Shown here piece by piece: positions 1 to 8,881 of a stretch of DNA of 64,000 nt. Origin of the DNA: Faecousia sp. GTDB taxonomy: Bacteria; Bacillota; Clostridia; Oscillospirales; Oscillospiraceae. The notes under the pieces were generated by a model. The model was not told where the DNA came from, ran no database searches, and worked only from the letters and a program-made list of their open reading frames with translations. The stretch lies in contig JARIBV010000133.1 of NCBI GenBank assembly GCA_029257335.1, forward strand, positions 1 through 64,000, read 5' to 3'. Position 1 is the stretch's first letter. Each line of letters starts with the position of its first letter. A program made the translations under genes and the position numbers.

Positions 1-1
1 C

Positions 2-178
2 CTGACCGGCTATACCGATGCCGAGCAGATCAGCACCTATGCACAGGAGGCCATGGCCTGGGCCGTTGGTGCCAAGATCATGGAGGGCGTGTCTGAGACC
101 ACCCTGGCTCCCGGCCACAACGCCAACCGGGCACAGGTTGCTACCATGCTCATGCGTCTGGCTAATCTCAACAAGTAA
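2..178 (+). CDS. C-terminal end of S-layer homology (SLH) domain protein, truncated by window start
   Basis: Open frame from the window edge: LTGYTDAEQISTYAQEAMAWAVGAKIMEGVSETTLAPGHNANRAQVATMLMRLANLNK*, typical SLH repeat pattern. Confidence 0.8.
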   Translation: MTGYTDAEQISTYAQEAMAWAVGAKIMEGVSETTLAPGHNANRAQVATMLMRLANLNK

Positions 179-314
179 GTCCTGATACAATGGGGCTGCC
201 CACCGTATTGGTGTGGCAGCCCTGTTTTTTTATGGAAATCAGGAGAAAAACTGACTCTTTCTTTTTTTGGCATCATCTAGTACAATAAGGGAAATTGAAA
301 CTTGAGGTGATAAA

Positions 315-1616
315 ATGCTCCCACAGGCATTTTTACAGCGAGTCCGGCAGCAGCTGGGCCCGGAATATGAAGAATTTCTTGCATCCTATGATCTGCCCCG
401 GGCGGTGGGTCTGCGGCTCAATCCTCTGAAATGGAAGGGACAGACCTTGCCCTTTTCCATGGAGCCTGTCGCCTGGGCAGAGTACGGATTCCGATATGAG
501 CCGGGCCAGCGTCCGGGCCTTCATCCCTGGCATGAAGCCGGGCTTTACTATCTCCAGGAGCCCAGTGCCATGGCACCGGCAGAGCTTCTGGACCCGCAGC
601 CGGGTGAGCGGATTTTGGATTTATGTGCGGCTCCCGGTGGAAAATCCACGCAGATTGCGGGCAAAATGGGGGGAACAGGCTTGCTGGTGTGCAATGAGTA
701 CAGCCCCAAGCGGGCCAAGGTCCTCTCCCAGAACATAGAGCGCATGGGAATTTCCAATGCGGTGGTGCTCAATGAGACCGTAGAGCGGTTGGCGGCGCGG
801 TTTCCCGGCTGGTTTGACCGAATCATGGTGGATGCTCCTTGTTCCGGGGAGGGGATGTTCCGCAAAGAGGCGGCGGCCCTGGAGGACTGGAGCCCCGAAA
901 ATGTGGAGCTGTGCGCCCGGCGGCAGGCGGGGATTCTGGATGCCGCCGCCAGGATGCTGGCCCCCGGCGGCAGGATGGTCTATTCCACCTGCACCTTCGC
1001 TCCGGAAGAGGACGAGCTGACAGTGGCCGCATTTTTGGGCCGGAACCCGGAATTTTCCATTGCCCAAGTGGCGGCCCCCTGGTTTGCACCGGGCAGCAAG
1101 GAGGCCCCCGGCACCTTCCGCCTCTGGCCTCACAAGCTGAGAGGGGAAGGCCACTATGCTGCCGTTCTGGTGAAAAATCAGGGACATGAGGAAGAACCTG
1201 CCCTGTGTAAGGGGGAGAAACTGCCCCGGCAACTTACGGACTTTATGAAGGAACTGGGGCTGAAGCTCCCGGAGGGAAAAGCCGTGGCCTTCGGAGATAC
1301 CTGGTACTGGGCACCGGTCCAATGTCCCGAGCTCAAGGGCCTGAAGGTCCTAAGACCCGGTCTGGAGCTGGGACAGTGCAGGGCAAACCGCTTCCAGCCT
1401 GCTCATGCCCTGGCACTGTGGTCCGGGGTGACAGGACCTGTGCAGGAGCTGACTTTGGATGAGGCCTATTTGTACCAAGCAGGGGAGACCCTGCCGGCAA
1501 GCCAGCGGGGCTGGCTCCTTGCATGCCTGGGTGGGGTGCCTCTGGGCTGGGCAAAGGGAGCCGACGGGATGCTGAAAAACCACTATCCCAAGGGCTTGCG
1601 GCGACGGAATGGATAA
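315..1616 (+). CDS. RsmB/NOP-family rRNA (cytosine-C5) methyltransferase, RsmF-like
   Basis: 433 aa; SAM motif DLCAAPGGKSTQIA, catalytic motifs VDAPCSGEGMFRK and YSTCTFAPEEDE. Confidence 0.9.
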   Translation: MLPQAFLQRVRQQLGPEYEEFLASYDLPRAVGLRLNPLKWKGQTLPFSMEPVAWAEYGFRYEPGQRPGLHPWHEAGLYYLQEPSAMAPAELLDPQPGERILDLCAAPGGKSTQIAGKMGGTGLLVCNEYSPKRAKVLSQNIERMGISNAVVLNETVERLAARFPGWFDRIMVDAPCSGEGMFRKEAAALEDWSPENVELCARRQAGILDAAARMLAPGGRMVYSTCTFAPEEDELTVAAFLGRNPEFSIAQVAAPWFAPGSKEAPGTFRLWPHKLRGEGHYAAVLVKNQGHEEEPALCKGEKLPRQLTDFMKELGLKLPEGKAVAFGDTWYWAPVQCPELKGLKVLRPGLELGQCRANRFQPAHALALWSGVTGPVQELTLDEAYLYQAGETLPASQRGWLLACLGGVPLGWAKGADGMLKNHYPKGLRRRNG

Positions 1617-1740
1617 AATCTGAGGGAAACCTTGGGAATCCAAACTTATTTCTTTACAATTATCCCAATTTATGTTATAATAATGATTGGCCCTTTGCGT
1701 ACTCAGTAAGGAGGCACGATTCATAGGAGAGGTAAACTCC

Positions 1741-3006
1741 ATGACTAAGTATCAAATTGAAGGTGGCCATCGCTTAGAAGGCACCGTTACCATCAGCGGC
1801 GCGAAGAATGCCGCTGTGGCGATTATCCCTGCGGCCCTTCTGGTGAAGGGTGTTTGTAAAATTGAAAATGTACCGGACATCTCCGATGTCCAGATTCTCC
1901 TGCAGATCCTGGAGCAGATGGGTGCATCTGTCCGGCATCTGTCCAGCAATACGGTGGAAATCGACTGCTCTCAGGTGGATTATGTGGAGCCCAATCCCGA
2001 TCTGGTGCGGCGCATCCGTGCGTCTTACTACCTCATCGGTGCGCTCTTGGGCCGTTTCGGCCGGGCCAAGGTGGCAATGCCCGGCGGCTGTAACTTTGCC
2101 CCCCGTCCCATTGACCAGCATGTGAAGGGGTTTGAGGCCCTGGGGGCGGATGTGGAGGAAAACAGCGAATATGTCATTGCGCAGGCCCAGGGGGATGCCC
2201 TGCAGGCCGGCCGTGTCAATCTGGATGTGGTGTCGGTTGGTGCTACCATCAACATCATCATTGCCGCTGTTCTGGCCCCCGGTCAGACCATCATCGAAAA
2301 TGCCGCAAAAGAGCCCCATATCGTGGACCTGGCCAATTTCCTCAACACCATGGGTGCCAGAATCTCCGGCGCCGGTACGGATGTTATCAAGATCAAGGGC
2401 GTCAAGTCTCTGCGGGGTGGCTTCTATTCCATCATTCCGGACCAGATCGAGGCCGGCACCTACATGGCTGCGGTTGCGGCCGTGGGCGGCAATGTGTTGG
2501 TTAAGAATGTGATCCCCAAGCATATGGACTGCATTTCCGCCAAGCTCCGGGAGATGGGAGCAAAGGTGACGGAATACGACGATTCCATTCGGGTGGAAAA
2601 GGTGCGTCGTCTGCGCCGTGCTACGGTGAAGACCCTGCCTTATCCCGGCTTCCCCACAGACATGCAGGGCCAGATTGGCGTGTGCATGACCCTGGCGGAG
2701 GGAACCAGCCGCATCACGGAGAGCATCTATGAGACCCGGTTCTTTGCCTACTGCCAGGAGTTCCGTGCCATGGGCGCTATCATGGAGGTCAACGGAAAGA
2801 CTGCGGCGATTACAGGCGTAGAATCCTTGCATGGTGCCACCGTGCAGGCTCACGACCTGCGGGCCGGTGCGGCTCTGGTGATTGCCGGTCTGGCGGCACA
2901 GGGAGAGACTTTTGTGGAGAATATCCATTACATTGAGCGTGGATACGAAAACCTCATCGGAAAACTTACAGCCCTGGGTGCACAGATCAGGCGTGTAGAA
3001 GATTAA
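1741..3006 (+). CDS. murA: UDP-N-acetylglucosamine 1-carboxyvinyltransferase
   Basis: MTKYQIEGGHRLEGTVTISGAKNAAVAII...; MurA/EPSP fold motifs; start at 1741 chosen over upstream ATG of the track ORF. Confidence 0.95.
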   Translation: MTKYQIEGGHRLEGTVTISGAKNAAVAIIPAALLVKGVCKIENVPDISDVQILLQILEQMGASVRHLSSNTVEIDCSQVDYVEPNPDLVRRIRASYYLIGALLGRFGRAKVAMPGGCNFAPRPIDQHVKGFEALGADVEENSEYVIAQAQGDALQAGRVNLDVVSVGATINIIIAAVLAPGQTIIENAAKEPHIVDLANFLNTMGARISGAGTDVIKIKGVKSLRGGFYSIIPDQIEAGTYMAAVAAVGGNVLVKNVIPKHMDCISAKLREMGAKVTEYDDSIRVEKVRRLRRATVKTLPYPGFPTDMQGQIGVCMTLAEGTSRITESIYETRFFAYCQEFRAMGAIMEVNGKTAAITGVESLHGATVQAHDLRAGAALVIAGLAAQGETFVENIHYIERGYENLIGKLTALGAQIRRVED

Positions 3007-3050
3007 AAAATTCCTGTCCCGGCACTACGGCCCGGAGACAGGAATTTTTT
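3004..3050 (+). terminator. Rho-independent terminator after murA
   Basis: aaaaaattcctgtcc...ggagacaggaatttttt stem with U-tract. Confidence 0.8.
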
Positions 3051-3459
3051 ATATATCATGTCTATGCGTTCCTGCTTGAATGTGCTATACTTGGTGACAT
3101 CATTGAACTTAGCGGAGAGTGAATTTATAAAAAAAGTAAACAGTTTGCAGCGGCAGTGTCAAAAAAGAGAAATCCTCATATATACAGGGGGTGAAGACCA
3201 GCGTGCTGCGGATTTTACCGGAAATGTGCTGTATTCGTGTGAGAATGGACACCGGAAGAAGTTGTGAAGATTCCGCTCTGAGTTTTACAAAATAGCAAGG
3301 ATATAAATGCCGGAGCGTAAGCAACTTCAATGCGATCCGGCTTTTTATGACGGTTCGGCACCGTTGTCCATACTGCGAAAAAAGGGGGGAGGTTCGGAAA
3401 CCGCCATCCCCTGTGGAAAAACTCTGCTCAAGTGGGTGGGCAGAGGGAAAGGAGGGAGT

Positions 3460-3996
3460 ATGAAGAAAAAGAAAAACCTTGTAATCATTATGCTGCTTTT
3501 GCTTGTGACCCTGGTGCTTTCGTTGGTGGCCTTCTCCCATCGGCCCCATCGGGGGGACACGGTGGAAAGCCGCCAGATCCTGCTGGACCGGCAGACGGGA
3601 AACGGCATAGGATGCCACTGGACCATTGTCACGGAACGGGAGGTGGAGGGATATCTGATCTGCGGGGCCTACAGCACGGACCATCAGGCGGCCATTGCGA
3701 TTTTTAAGACCACCGGAAAAAACACCTATGAGGTCATGGCCTTTGCCAGCCATGATCAAAACGAGGTCATGGTGGAGACTGCGGTCATGGACGGCCGTGT
3801 TTATGATCTCGTTTGGTTCTGCGGAGCGCAGACCACACACGCAGAAATTACCTGCACCATAGACGGTCAGGAGCAGAGCCCCGCTGTGTATGACACAAGC
3901 GAAATGGAACTGATCTGCCGGGAAGCTCCGGCGAAGGAATACGCCATCCGGGCGGTCTATTTTGATGAGGCTGGAACCCGGTACGAGTCCCGCTGA
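3460..3996 (+). CDS. small membrane-anchored/secreted hypothetical protein
   Basis: RBS aaaggaggg then ATG; MKKKKNLVIIMLLLLVTLVLSLVAF signal/TM. Confidence 0.65.
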   Translation: MKKKKNLVIIMLLLLVTLVLSLVAFSHRPHRGDTVESRQILLDRQTGNGIGCHWTIVTEREVEGYLICGAYSTDHQAAIAIFKTTGKNTYEVMAFASHDQNEVMVETAVMDGRVYDLVWFCGAQTTHAEITCTIDGQEQSPAVYDTSEMELICREAPAKEYAIRAVYFDEAGTRYESR

Positions 3997-4058
3997 AACA
4001 GGAGGCCCGGCGCAATGGCTGCGCCGGACCTCAGTCAACAGGCAGGAGATGAAACGCC

Positions 4059-4544
4059 ATGAAAAAGAAGATAAAAGTGATTGGAGCCGGGATTGTATGT
4101 CTTGCTGCTCTTTGCTGGCTTATCTGGCGGTTTATGCCGGTTTGCGTTCTTCAAAAACTGGACCCCAAAGAGGTGGCCGCGATTGAAGTTCTGAATCGAT
4201 CCAACGGGAATGCCTTCAAAATCACGGACCCGGGGGAGATTACCTTCCTTGTCGGCGGCATCCAGCAGATCACATTCCGGGAAAAAACCATTGCCGGCAA
4301 TGTTCCGCACTGGTATGTTCTGAATTTTTTGGATGAAAACGGCCGGTCGCTACGCTCCTTGTTCCTGCAAAACCATCATAACATTCGAGTGGAGCTTACC
4401 GAGAATCGGGCAATATTTCTCGCCTGCGAGGAAGGTTTGGAGAAAATTGCCGATGAGTTGGAGCGCCTGGAAGCGGCCCGGTTTCCTGACAGCAACCGGG
4501 ACCCGGACTTTTCGGGAAGCGGAATGAGGCACAAAAGGAAATAG
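4059..4544 (+). CDS. hypothetical membrane-anchored protein
   Basis: 161 aa; N-terminal TM MKKKIKVIGAGIVCLAALCWLIW. Confidence 0.65.
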   Translation: MKKKIKVIGAGIVCLAALCWLIWRFMPVCVLQKLDPKEVAAIEVLNRSNGNAFKITDPGEITFLVGGIQQITFREKTIAGNVPHWYVLNFLDENGRSLRSLFLQNHHNIRVELTENRAIFLACEEGLEKIADELERLEAARFPDSNRDPDFSGSGMRHKRK

Positions 4545-4548
4545 AAAA

Positions 4549-4579
4549 ATCAGGCCGTTCCCATTGGGAACGGCCTGAT
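4549..4579. terminator. hairpin terminator between convergent genes
   Basis: atcaggccgttccc attg ggaacggcctgat perfect stem. Confidence 0.75.
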
Positions 4580-4610
4580 CGATCGGTGAAAAAAAGTGTA
4601 AGAGGGTCTC

Positions 4611-4985
4611 TTACTTGATCTCGGCGGTAGCGCCCGCAGCCTTGAGCTCCTCGACCATCTTCTCGGCATCTTCCTTGGAGATGGCTTCCTTCAGGGTCTT
4701 GGGGCAGTTGTCAACGATTTCCTTAGCTTCCTTCAGGCCCAGGCCGGTAGCAGCACGGACAACCTTGATAACAGCGATCTTGTTAGCGCCGACATCCTTC
4801 AGGACGACATCGAACTCGGTCTTCTCCTCAACCTCAGCAGCAGCAGCGGTAGCGGGACCGGCAACAGCAGCGGCAGCGGCAGAAACGCCGAAAACTTCCT
4901 CCAGAGTGTGAACCAGCTCGGACAGCTCCAGAACGGTCAGACCCTTGACTTCCTCAACGAGAGCAGTGATCTTTTCACTAGCCAT
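4611..4985 (-). CDS. rplL: 50S ribosomal protein L7/L12
   Basis: [47 protein letters not shown]. Confidence 0.98.
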   Translation of the reverse strand: MASEKITALVEEVKGLTVLELSELVHTLEEVFGVSAAAAAVAGPATAAAAEVEEKTEFDVVLKDVGANKIAVIKVVRAATGLGLKEAKEIVDNCPKTLKEAISKEDAEKMVEELKAAGATAEIK

Positions 4986-5035
4986 TGTAATTTCCTCCTA
5001 AAATACGTTCAAATTAAAAATAAATAAGTGGATGA

Positions 5036-5560
5036 TTAGGCCTCTGCAGCTTCTGCAGCGGGGCCTTCCTTCTGAGCACGGACCTGATCCAGGACAAATG
5101 CCAGGCTGGAGATAGGAGCCAGGAAGGTACCCAGAACCTGAGCGACCAGAGCGCTCTTGTTGGGCAGCTCGCCGAAGCCGTTCAGCTGCTCAGCAGTCAG
5201 GACAGCGCCTTCAACCAGGCCGCCCTTGATGGTCAGGGTGTTCTTGTTCTTCTTGGCGAACTCGCAGATAATACGAGCGGGTGCGATAGGATCGCCGGTG
5301 GTGCAAGCCATGGCAGTGGTGCCATTGAGAAGCTCGTCAAACTGGTTGTAGCCGGCCTTGTTGGCGGCGAAACGAGTCAGAGTGTTCTTCACAACAGAGT
5401 ACTCCACGGAAGCGTCCCGGAACTGCTTACGCAGATCGGTATCCTGAGCAACGTTGATGCCCTTGTAGTCTACGAAGACCACAGAAGTAGCGCCGGAGAT
5501 CTTACCGGTCAGCTCCTCAACGATTGCCTTTTTGCTCTCAAGAACCTTTGCGTTGGGCAT
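5036..5560 (-). CDS. rplJ: 50S ribosomal protein L10
   Basis: MPNAKVLESKKAIVEELTGKISGATSVVFVDYKGINVAQDTDLRKQFRDASVEYSVVKNTL. Confidence 0.98.
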   Translation of the reverse strand: MPNAKVLESKKAIVEELTGKISGATSVVFVDYKGINVAQDTDLRKQFRDASVEYSVVKNTLTRFAANKAGYNQFDELLNGTTAMACTTGDPIAPARIICEFAKKNKNTLTIKGGLVEGAVLTAEQLNGFGELPNKSALVAQVLGTFLAPISSLAFVLDQVRAQKEGPAAEAAEA

Positions 5561-5745
5561 GAAAGTGTCACCTCCGATAAAAATAAATGCCTCATGCCAA
5601 AAGACATGAGGACACAGAAAATGTATAACAAGTTCTGCAAACCTCGGCAGGATGGAAAAACCATTATGGCAAATGCCTCCTGCTGTCTCTGGCAGCCCTC
5701 TTATTATACCAAAGCTTCGCCAAAAGTCAAGCACTTTTTTCACAA
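5561..5745 (-). ncRNA. L10 leader (ribosomal protein autoregulatory leader)
   Basis: Structured leader directly upstream of rplJ, including gccagagacagcaggaggc...cctgccgaggt and a cctcatgtcttttggcatgagg hairpin before the RBS. Confidence 0.8.
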
Positions 5746-5754
5746 TTTTTAAAG

Positions 5755-5780
5755 GGGGCTGTGGAAAACTCCACAGCCCC
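5755..5780 (-). terminator. terminator downstream of glgB
   Basis: ggggctgtggagttttccacagcccc followed by U-rich tract on minus strand. Confidence 0.75.
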
Positions 5781-5797
5781 TGAGAACACCGATAAAA

Positions 5798-7786
5798 TTA
5801 TGTTCCCCACTGTTCCATTCCAACAGGGGCCAGCACCATGGCGCTTCGGCTGGGAAGATACAGCCGCAGCACATGGCCCGGGGTGGGGTAGGGCACATGA
5901 CCGGTGCGGCCCTGACCGCCGAAGGGCAGGTCATCGGTAGACAGCTGCACCTCATAATCCACTCCATGAGGAACATGGATGGGATAATCCACAAAGGATT
6001 TTGTGGGATGGAAGTTGAACACAAACAGAAGGTTGTTTCTGGTGAAGGCCAGCACATGGTCGGCATTGTGCACCATGACCAGGTCGGCCATGGACTGGTC
6101 AAAGATCCGGTATTTTTTGGAAAGGCGCAGCATCTGCCGGTCAAAGGCCCCCAGTTCTTCATATTTGAGGAAGTGATTGTCCAGCAGGCTCCACTGGCGG
6201 CGGCAGTACTGGAAGCTCCAGCCGTTGCCCTCTCTGGGAAAATCGATCCACTCCGGGTGTCCGAATTCATTGCCCATGAAGTTGAGATAGCCTTCTCCGC
6301 CTCCGGCCAGGGTCAGAAGGCGGATCATCTTGTGCAGGGCCGTGGCCCGGTCGATCACCATGGTGTGACAGGATTTGTTCATGTCGGTATACATGGCCGC
6401 ATCTGCCAGCCGGAAAATCATGGTTTTGTCACCCACCAGGGCCTGGTCGTGGCTTTCTACATAGGCGATGGTCTTTTCTCCGGGGCGGCGCAGGCACATG
6501 GAGCTCCAGATCTGCTCCAGGTTCCATTCCTCGTCGGACTGCTCCTTCACCAGACGAATCCACATGTCGGGAAGCCCCATGCCCAGACGGTAGTCAAAGC
6601 CGATGCCGCCGTCTGCAATGGGCAGGCACATGCCGGGCATACCGGACATGTCCTCTGCAATGGTGACGGCTCTGGGATTCACCTGCCGGATCAGTTCATT
6701 GGCCAGCTGAAGGTAGGTGACGGCCTCGGTGTCGGTGTTGAGGGAAAAATATTTCCGGTCAGAGTCAAAGCTGGTGCCCAGGCCGTGGTCGTGATAGAGC
6801 ATGGAGGTGACCCCGTCGAAGCGGAAGCCGTCAAAGTGGTATTCCGTCATCCAGAATTTCAGGTTGGACAGCAGGAAGTGAAGGACTTCATTTCGGTCGT
6901 AATTAAAGCATTTGGTGCCCCAGGCCGGATGCTCGCCTCTGCCGCCGGTGTGGAAAAACTGCTCCGTGGTGCCGTCAAAGAGGTGGATGCCCTCGGCGGT
7001 GTTCTTGACGGCGTGGGAATGGACCACATCCAGCAGCACCCGGATCCCCATGCCGTGGGCCTTGTTCACCAGATATTTGAGATCCTCCGGACAGCCGAAC
7101 CAGCTGGAGGCCGCAAAGAAATTGGAGACCTGATAGCCGAAGGAGCCATAATAGGGGTGCTCCATAATGGCCATGAGCTGAATGGTGTTGTAGCCTGCGT
7201 CCAGGATCCTGGGCAGGGTCAGGTCCGCAAACTCCCGATAGGTGCCGATTTTGGGCGCCTCCTGGGCCATGCCCACATGGGCCTCATAGATATAGAGGGT
7301 GTCCCCGGGGACAAAGTCCTGGTCTGTCCAGGGAAACGGTTCGGTGCCCCAGACCTCGCAGCAGAACTGATGGGTCTGCGGGTCCTGCACCACCCGGCGG
7401 GCGTACAGGGGAATGTGCTCGGTGCAGCCCCCCTGATGCTGCACCAGGGTTTTGACCCGACTTCCTTCCTCCAGGGCATCCAAAGGCAGCTGAATCTGCC
7501 AGACACCGGCTGCCCTGTCGATGCAGGTCAGGGGATGGGATGCCCGGTTCCAGTGGTTAAAGTCTCCCGTAAGGAACAGGGCTTCCGCCTTTGGGGCCCA
7601 CTCCCGGTAGATCCAGCAGTCTTTGGACCGATGAAATCCAAAAAACAGATGGGCGTTGGCAAATTCGCTGAGGCTCTGCCCATCTTTTAAAAGCTGGGCC
7701 TTTTTACGGCTGTAATTGTCCATGCGAAGCTGAATGTCAGCGGAAAAGGGAACCAGCTGGGGATTTAATTCCAAAATACGATACAT
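5798..7786 (-). CDS. glgB: 1,4-alpha-glucan branching enzyme (GH13)
   Basis: DVVHSHAVKN, FDGFRFDGVTSMLY, AEDMSGMPG, YVESHDQALVGDKT motifs; start MYRILELNPQLVPF. Confidence 0.92.
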   Translation of the reverse strand: MYRILELNPQLVPFSADIQLRMDNYSRKKAQLLKDGQSLSEFANAHLFFGFHRSKDCWIYREWAPKAEALFLTGDFNHWNRASHPLTCIDRAAGVWQIQLPLDALEEGSRVKTLVQHQGGCTEHIPLYARRVVQDPQTHQFCCEVWGTEPFPWTDQDFVPGDTLYIYEAHVGMAQEAPKIGTYREFADLTLPRILDAGYNTIQLMAIMEHPYYGSFGYQVSNFFAASSWFGCPEDLKYLVNKAHGMGIRVLLDVVHSHAVKNTAEGIHLFDGTTEQFFHTGGRGEHPAWGTKCFNYDRNEVLHFLLSNLKFWMTEYHFDGFRFDGVTSMLYHDHGLGTSFDSDRKYFSLNTDTEAVTYLQLANELIRQVNPRAVTIAEDMSGMPGMCLPIADGGIGFDYRLGMGLPDMWIRLVKEQSDEEWNLEQIWSSMCLRRPGEKTIAYVESHDQALVGDKTMIFRLADAAMYTDMNKSCHTMVIDRATALHKMIRLLTLAGGGEGYLNFMGNEFGHPEWIDFPREGNGWSFQYCRRQWSLLDNHFLKYEELGAFDRQMLRLSKKYRIFDQSMADLVMVHNADHVLAFTRNNLLFVFNFHPTKSFVDYPIHVPHGVDYEVQLSTDDLPFGGQGRTGHVPYPTPGHVLRLYLPSRSAMVLAPVGMEQWGT

Positions 7787-7929
7787 AAACGGAACTCTCC
7801 TTTCATGAAACGGGTGCCGGCGCAGAGCGTTCTGCAAGAGATAGGTATGATACTACTATAGTGCAGAATGAAATAAAAAGCAAATCCATTTTTCAGGATT
7901 TGCCTCTTGAAAAGGGGAATAGAAAAATA

Positions 7930-7956
7930 CCCTCCCGGCGAAGGGGCCGGGAGGGA
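7930..7956 (-). terminator. terminator downstream of the EamA gene
   Basis: ccctcccggcgaaggggccgggaggg hairpin. Confidence 0.6.
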
Positions 7957-7962
7957 AGGGGG

Positions 7963-8859
7963 CTAGGAATTGGCTTTGGAGGCGAACACCTCCAGAAGCA
8001 CCACACTGGTCAGGATGATGACACCGCCCAGAACCATGTTTTTGGTGAGGGGCTCCATGCCCAGCACCACGGAGAAGAGACTTCCGAAAAGACCTTCGGT
8101 GGAAAGCAGGACACCGGCCTGGGCCGGGGTGGTCCAGCTCTGGGCAAGAGTCTGGAGGAAGTAGCACAGGCAGGTGCTGAACAGTCCCAGAAAGATCACC
8201 GCCGGCAGTCCCCGTCCCAGATCTGCCTGAGAAACGGAGGACAGATCCGTGAACAAAAACAGAAGGGCGGAAATTGCGGCAGAGGTGGTGAGCTGGGCCA
8301 GATTCACCACCAGCACATCCCGCCCCTGGGTGGCTTTGCCCAGGGTGGTGATGTGCAGGGCAAACAGCAGGGCACAGACCAGACAGAGGGCATCGCCCAG
8401 CTGAAAGTGCAGACTGAAGCTGCCGGGGGTGATGCTGAGCACCCCGATGCCGCAAAGGGTCAGGGCGGTGAGCAGAAAGGTACTCACCGGGGGGCGTTTG
8501 CGATACAGGGCCCATAACAGGAAGGGCACCATGACCACATTGGTGGCGGTGAGGAAGGCGCAGTGGGACACGGTGGTGTGAGACTGGCCCAGGATCTGGG
8601 TATAAAATCCGCCGAAGAGGAAGATTCCCGGAAGGATTCCGGCTTTAAAATCCTGAAACCGCCTTTTTTTCCAGCCGGGGAGGCAGACCAGGACCATGGT
8701 GAGGGCCGCCAGGGAAAATCGCAGGGTCATAATGAGCAGGGCACTCATGTGCGCTTCCAGGGCAAGCTGGCTTGCGATGAATCCGGTGCCCCAGATGGCG
8801 GCCACCACCAGACACAGGCCGTCAGCCAATAACATTCTCTTTTTATTCGTTTTTTCCAT
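7963..8859 (-). CDS. DMT superfamily (EamA) transporter
   Basis: 298 aa, ~10 hydrophobic segments, EamA-like GTGFIASQLALEAH...LRFSLAAL. Confidence 0.85.
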   Translation of the reverse strand: MEKTNKKRMLLADGLCLVVAAIWGTGFIASQLALEAHMSALLIMTLRFSLAALTMVLVCLPGWKKRRFQDFKAGILPGIFLFGGFYTQILGQSHTTVSHCAFLTATNVVMVPFLLWALYRKRPPVSTFLLTALTLCGIGVLSITPGSFSLHFQLGDALCLVCALLFALHITTLGKATQGRDVLVVNLAQLTTSAAISALLFLFTDLSSVSQADLGRGLPAVIFLGLFSTCLCYFLQTLAQSWTTPAQAGVLLSTEGLFGSLFSVVLGMEPLTKNMVLGGVIILTSVVLLEVFASKANS

Positions 8860-8881
8860 GAAGCGGGGTTCCTTTCGATGT

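Noticed and set aside
5873-7690. 605-aa plus-strand ORF antisense to glgB
   Set aside because: Shadow ORF in GC-rich coding DNA; no recognisable domains, while the opposite strand encodes a clear GH13 enzyme.
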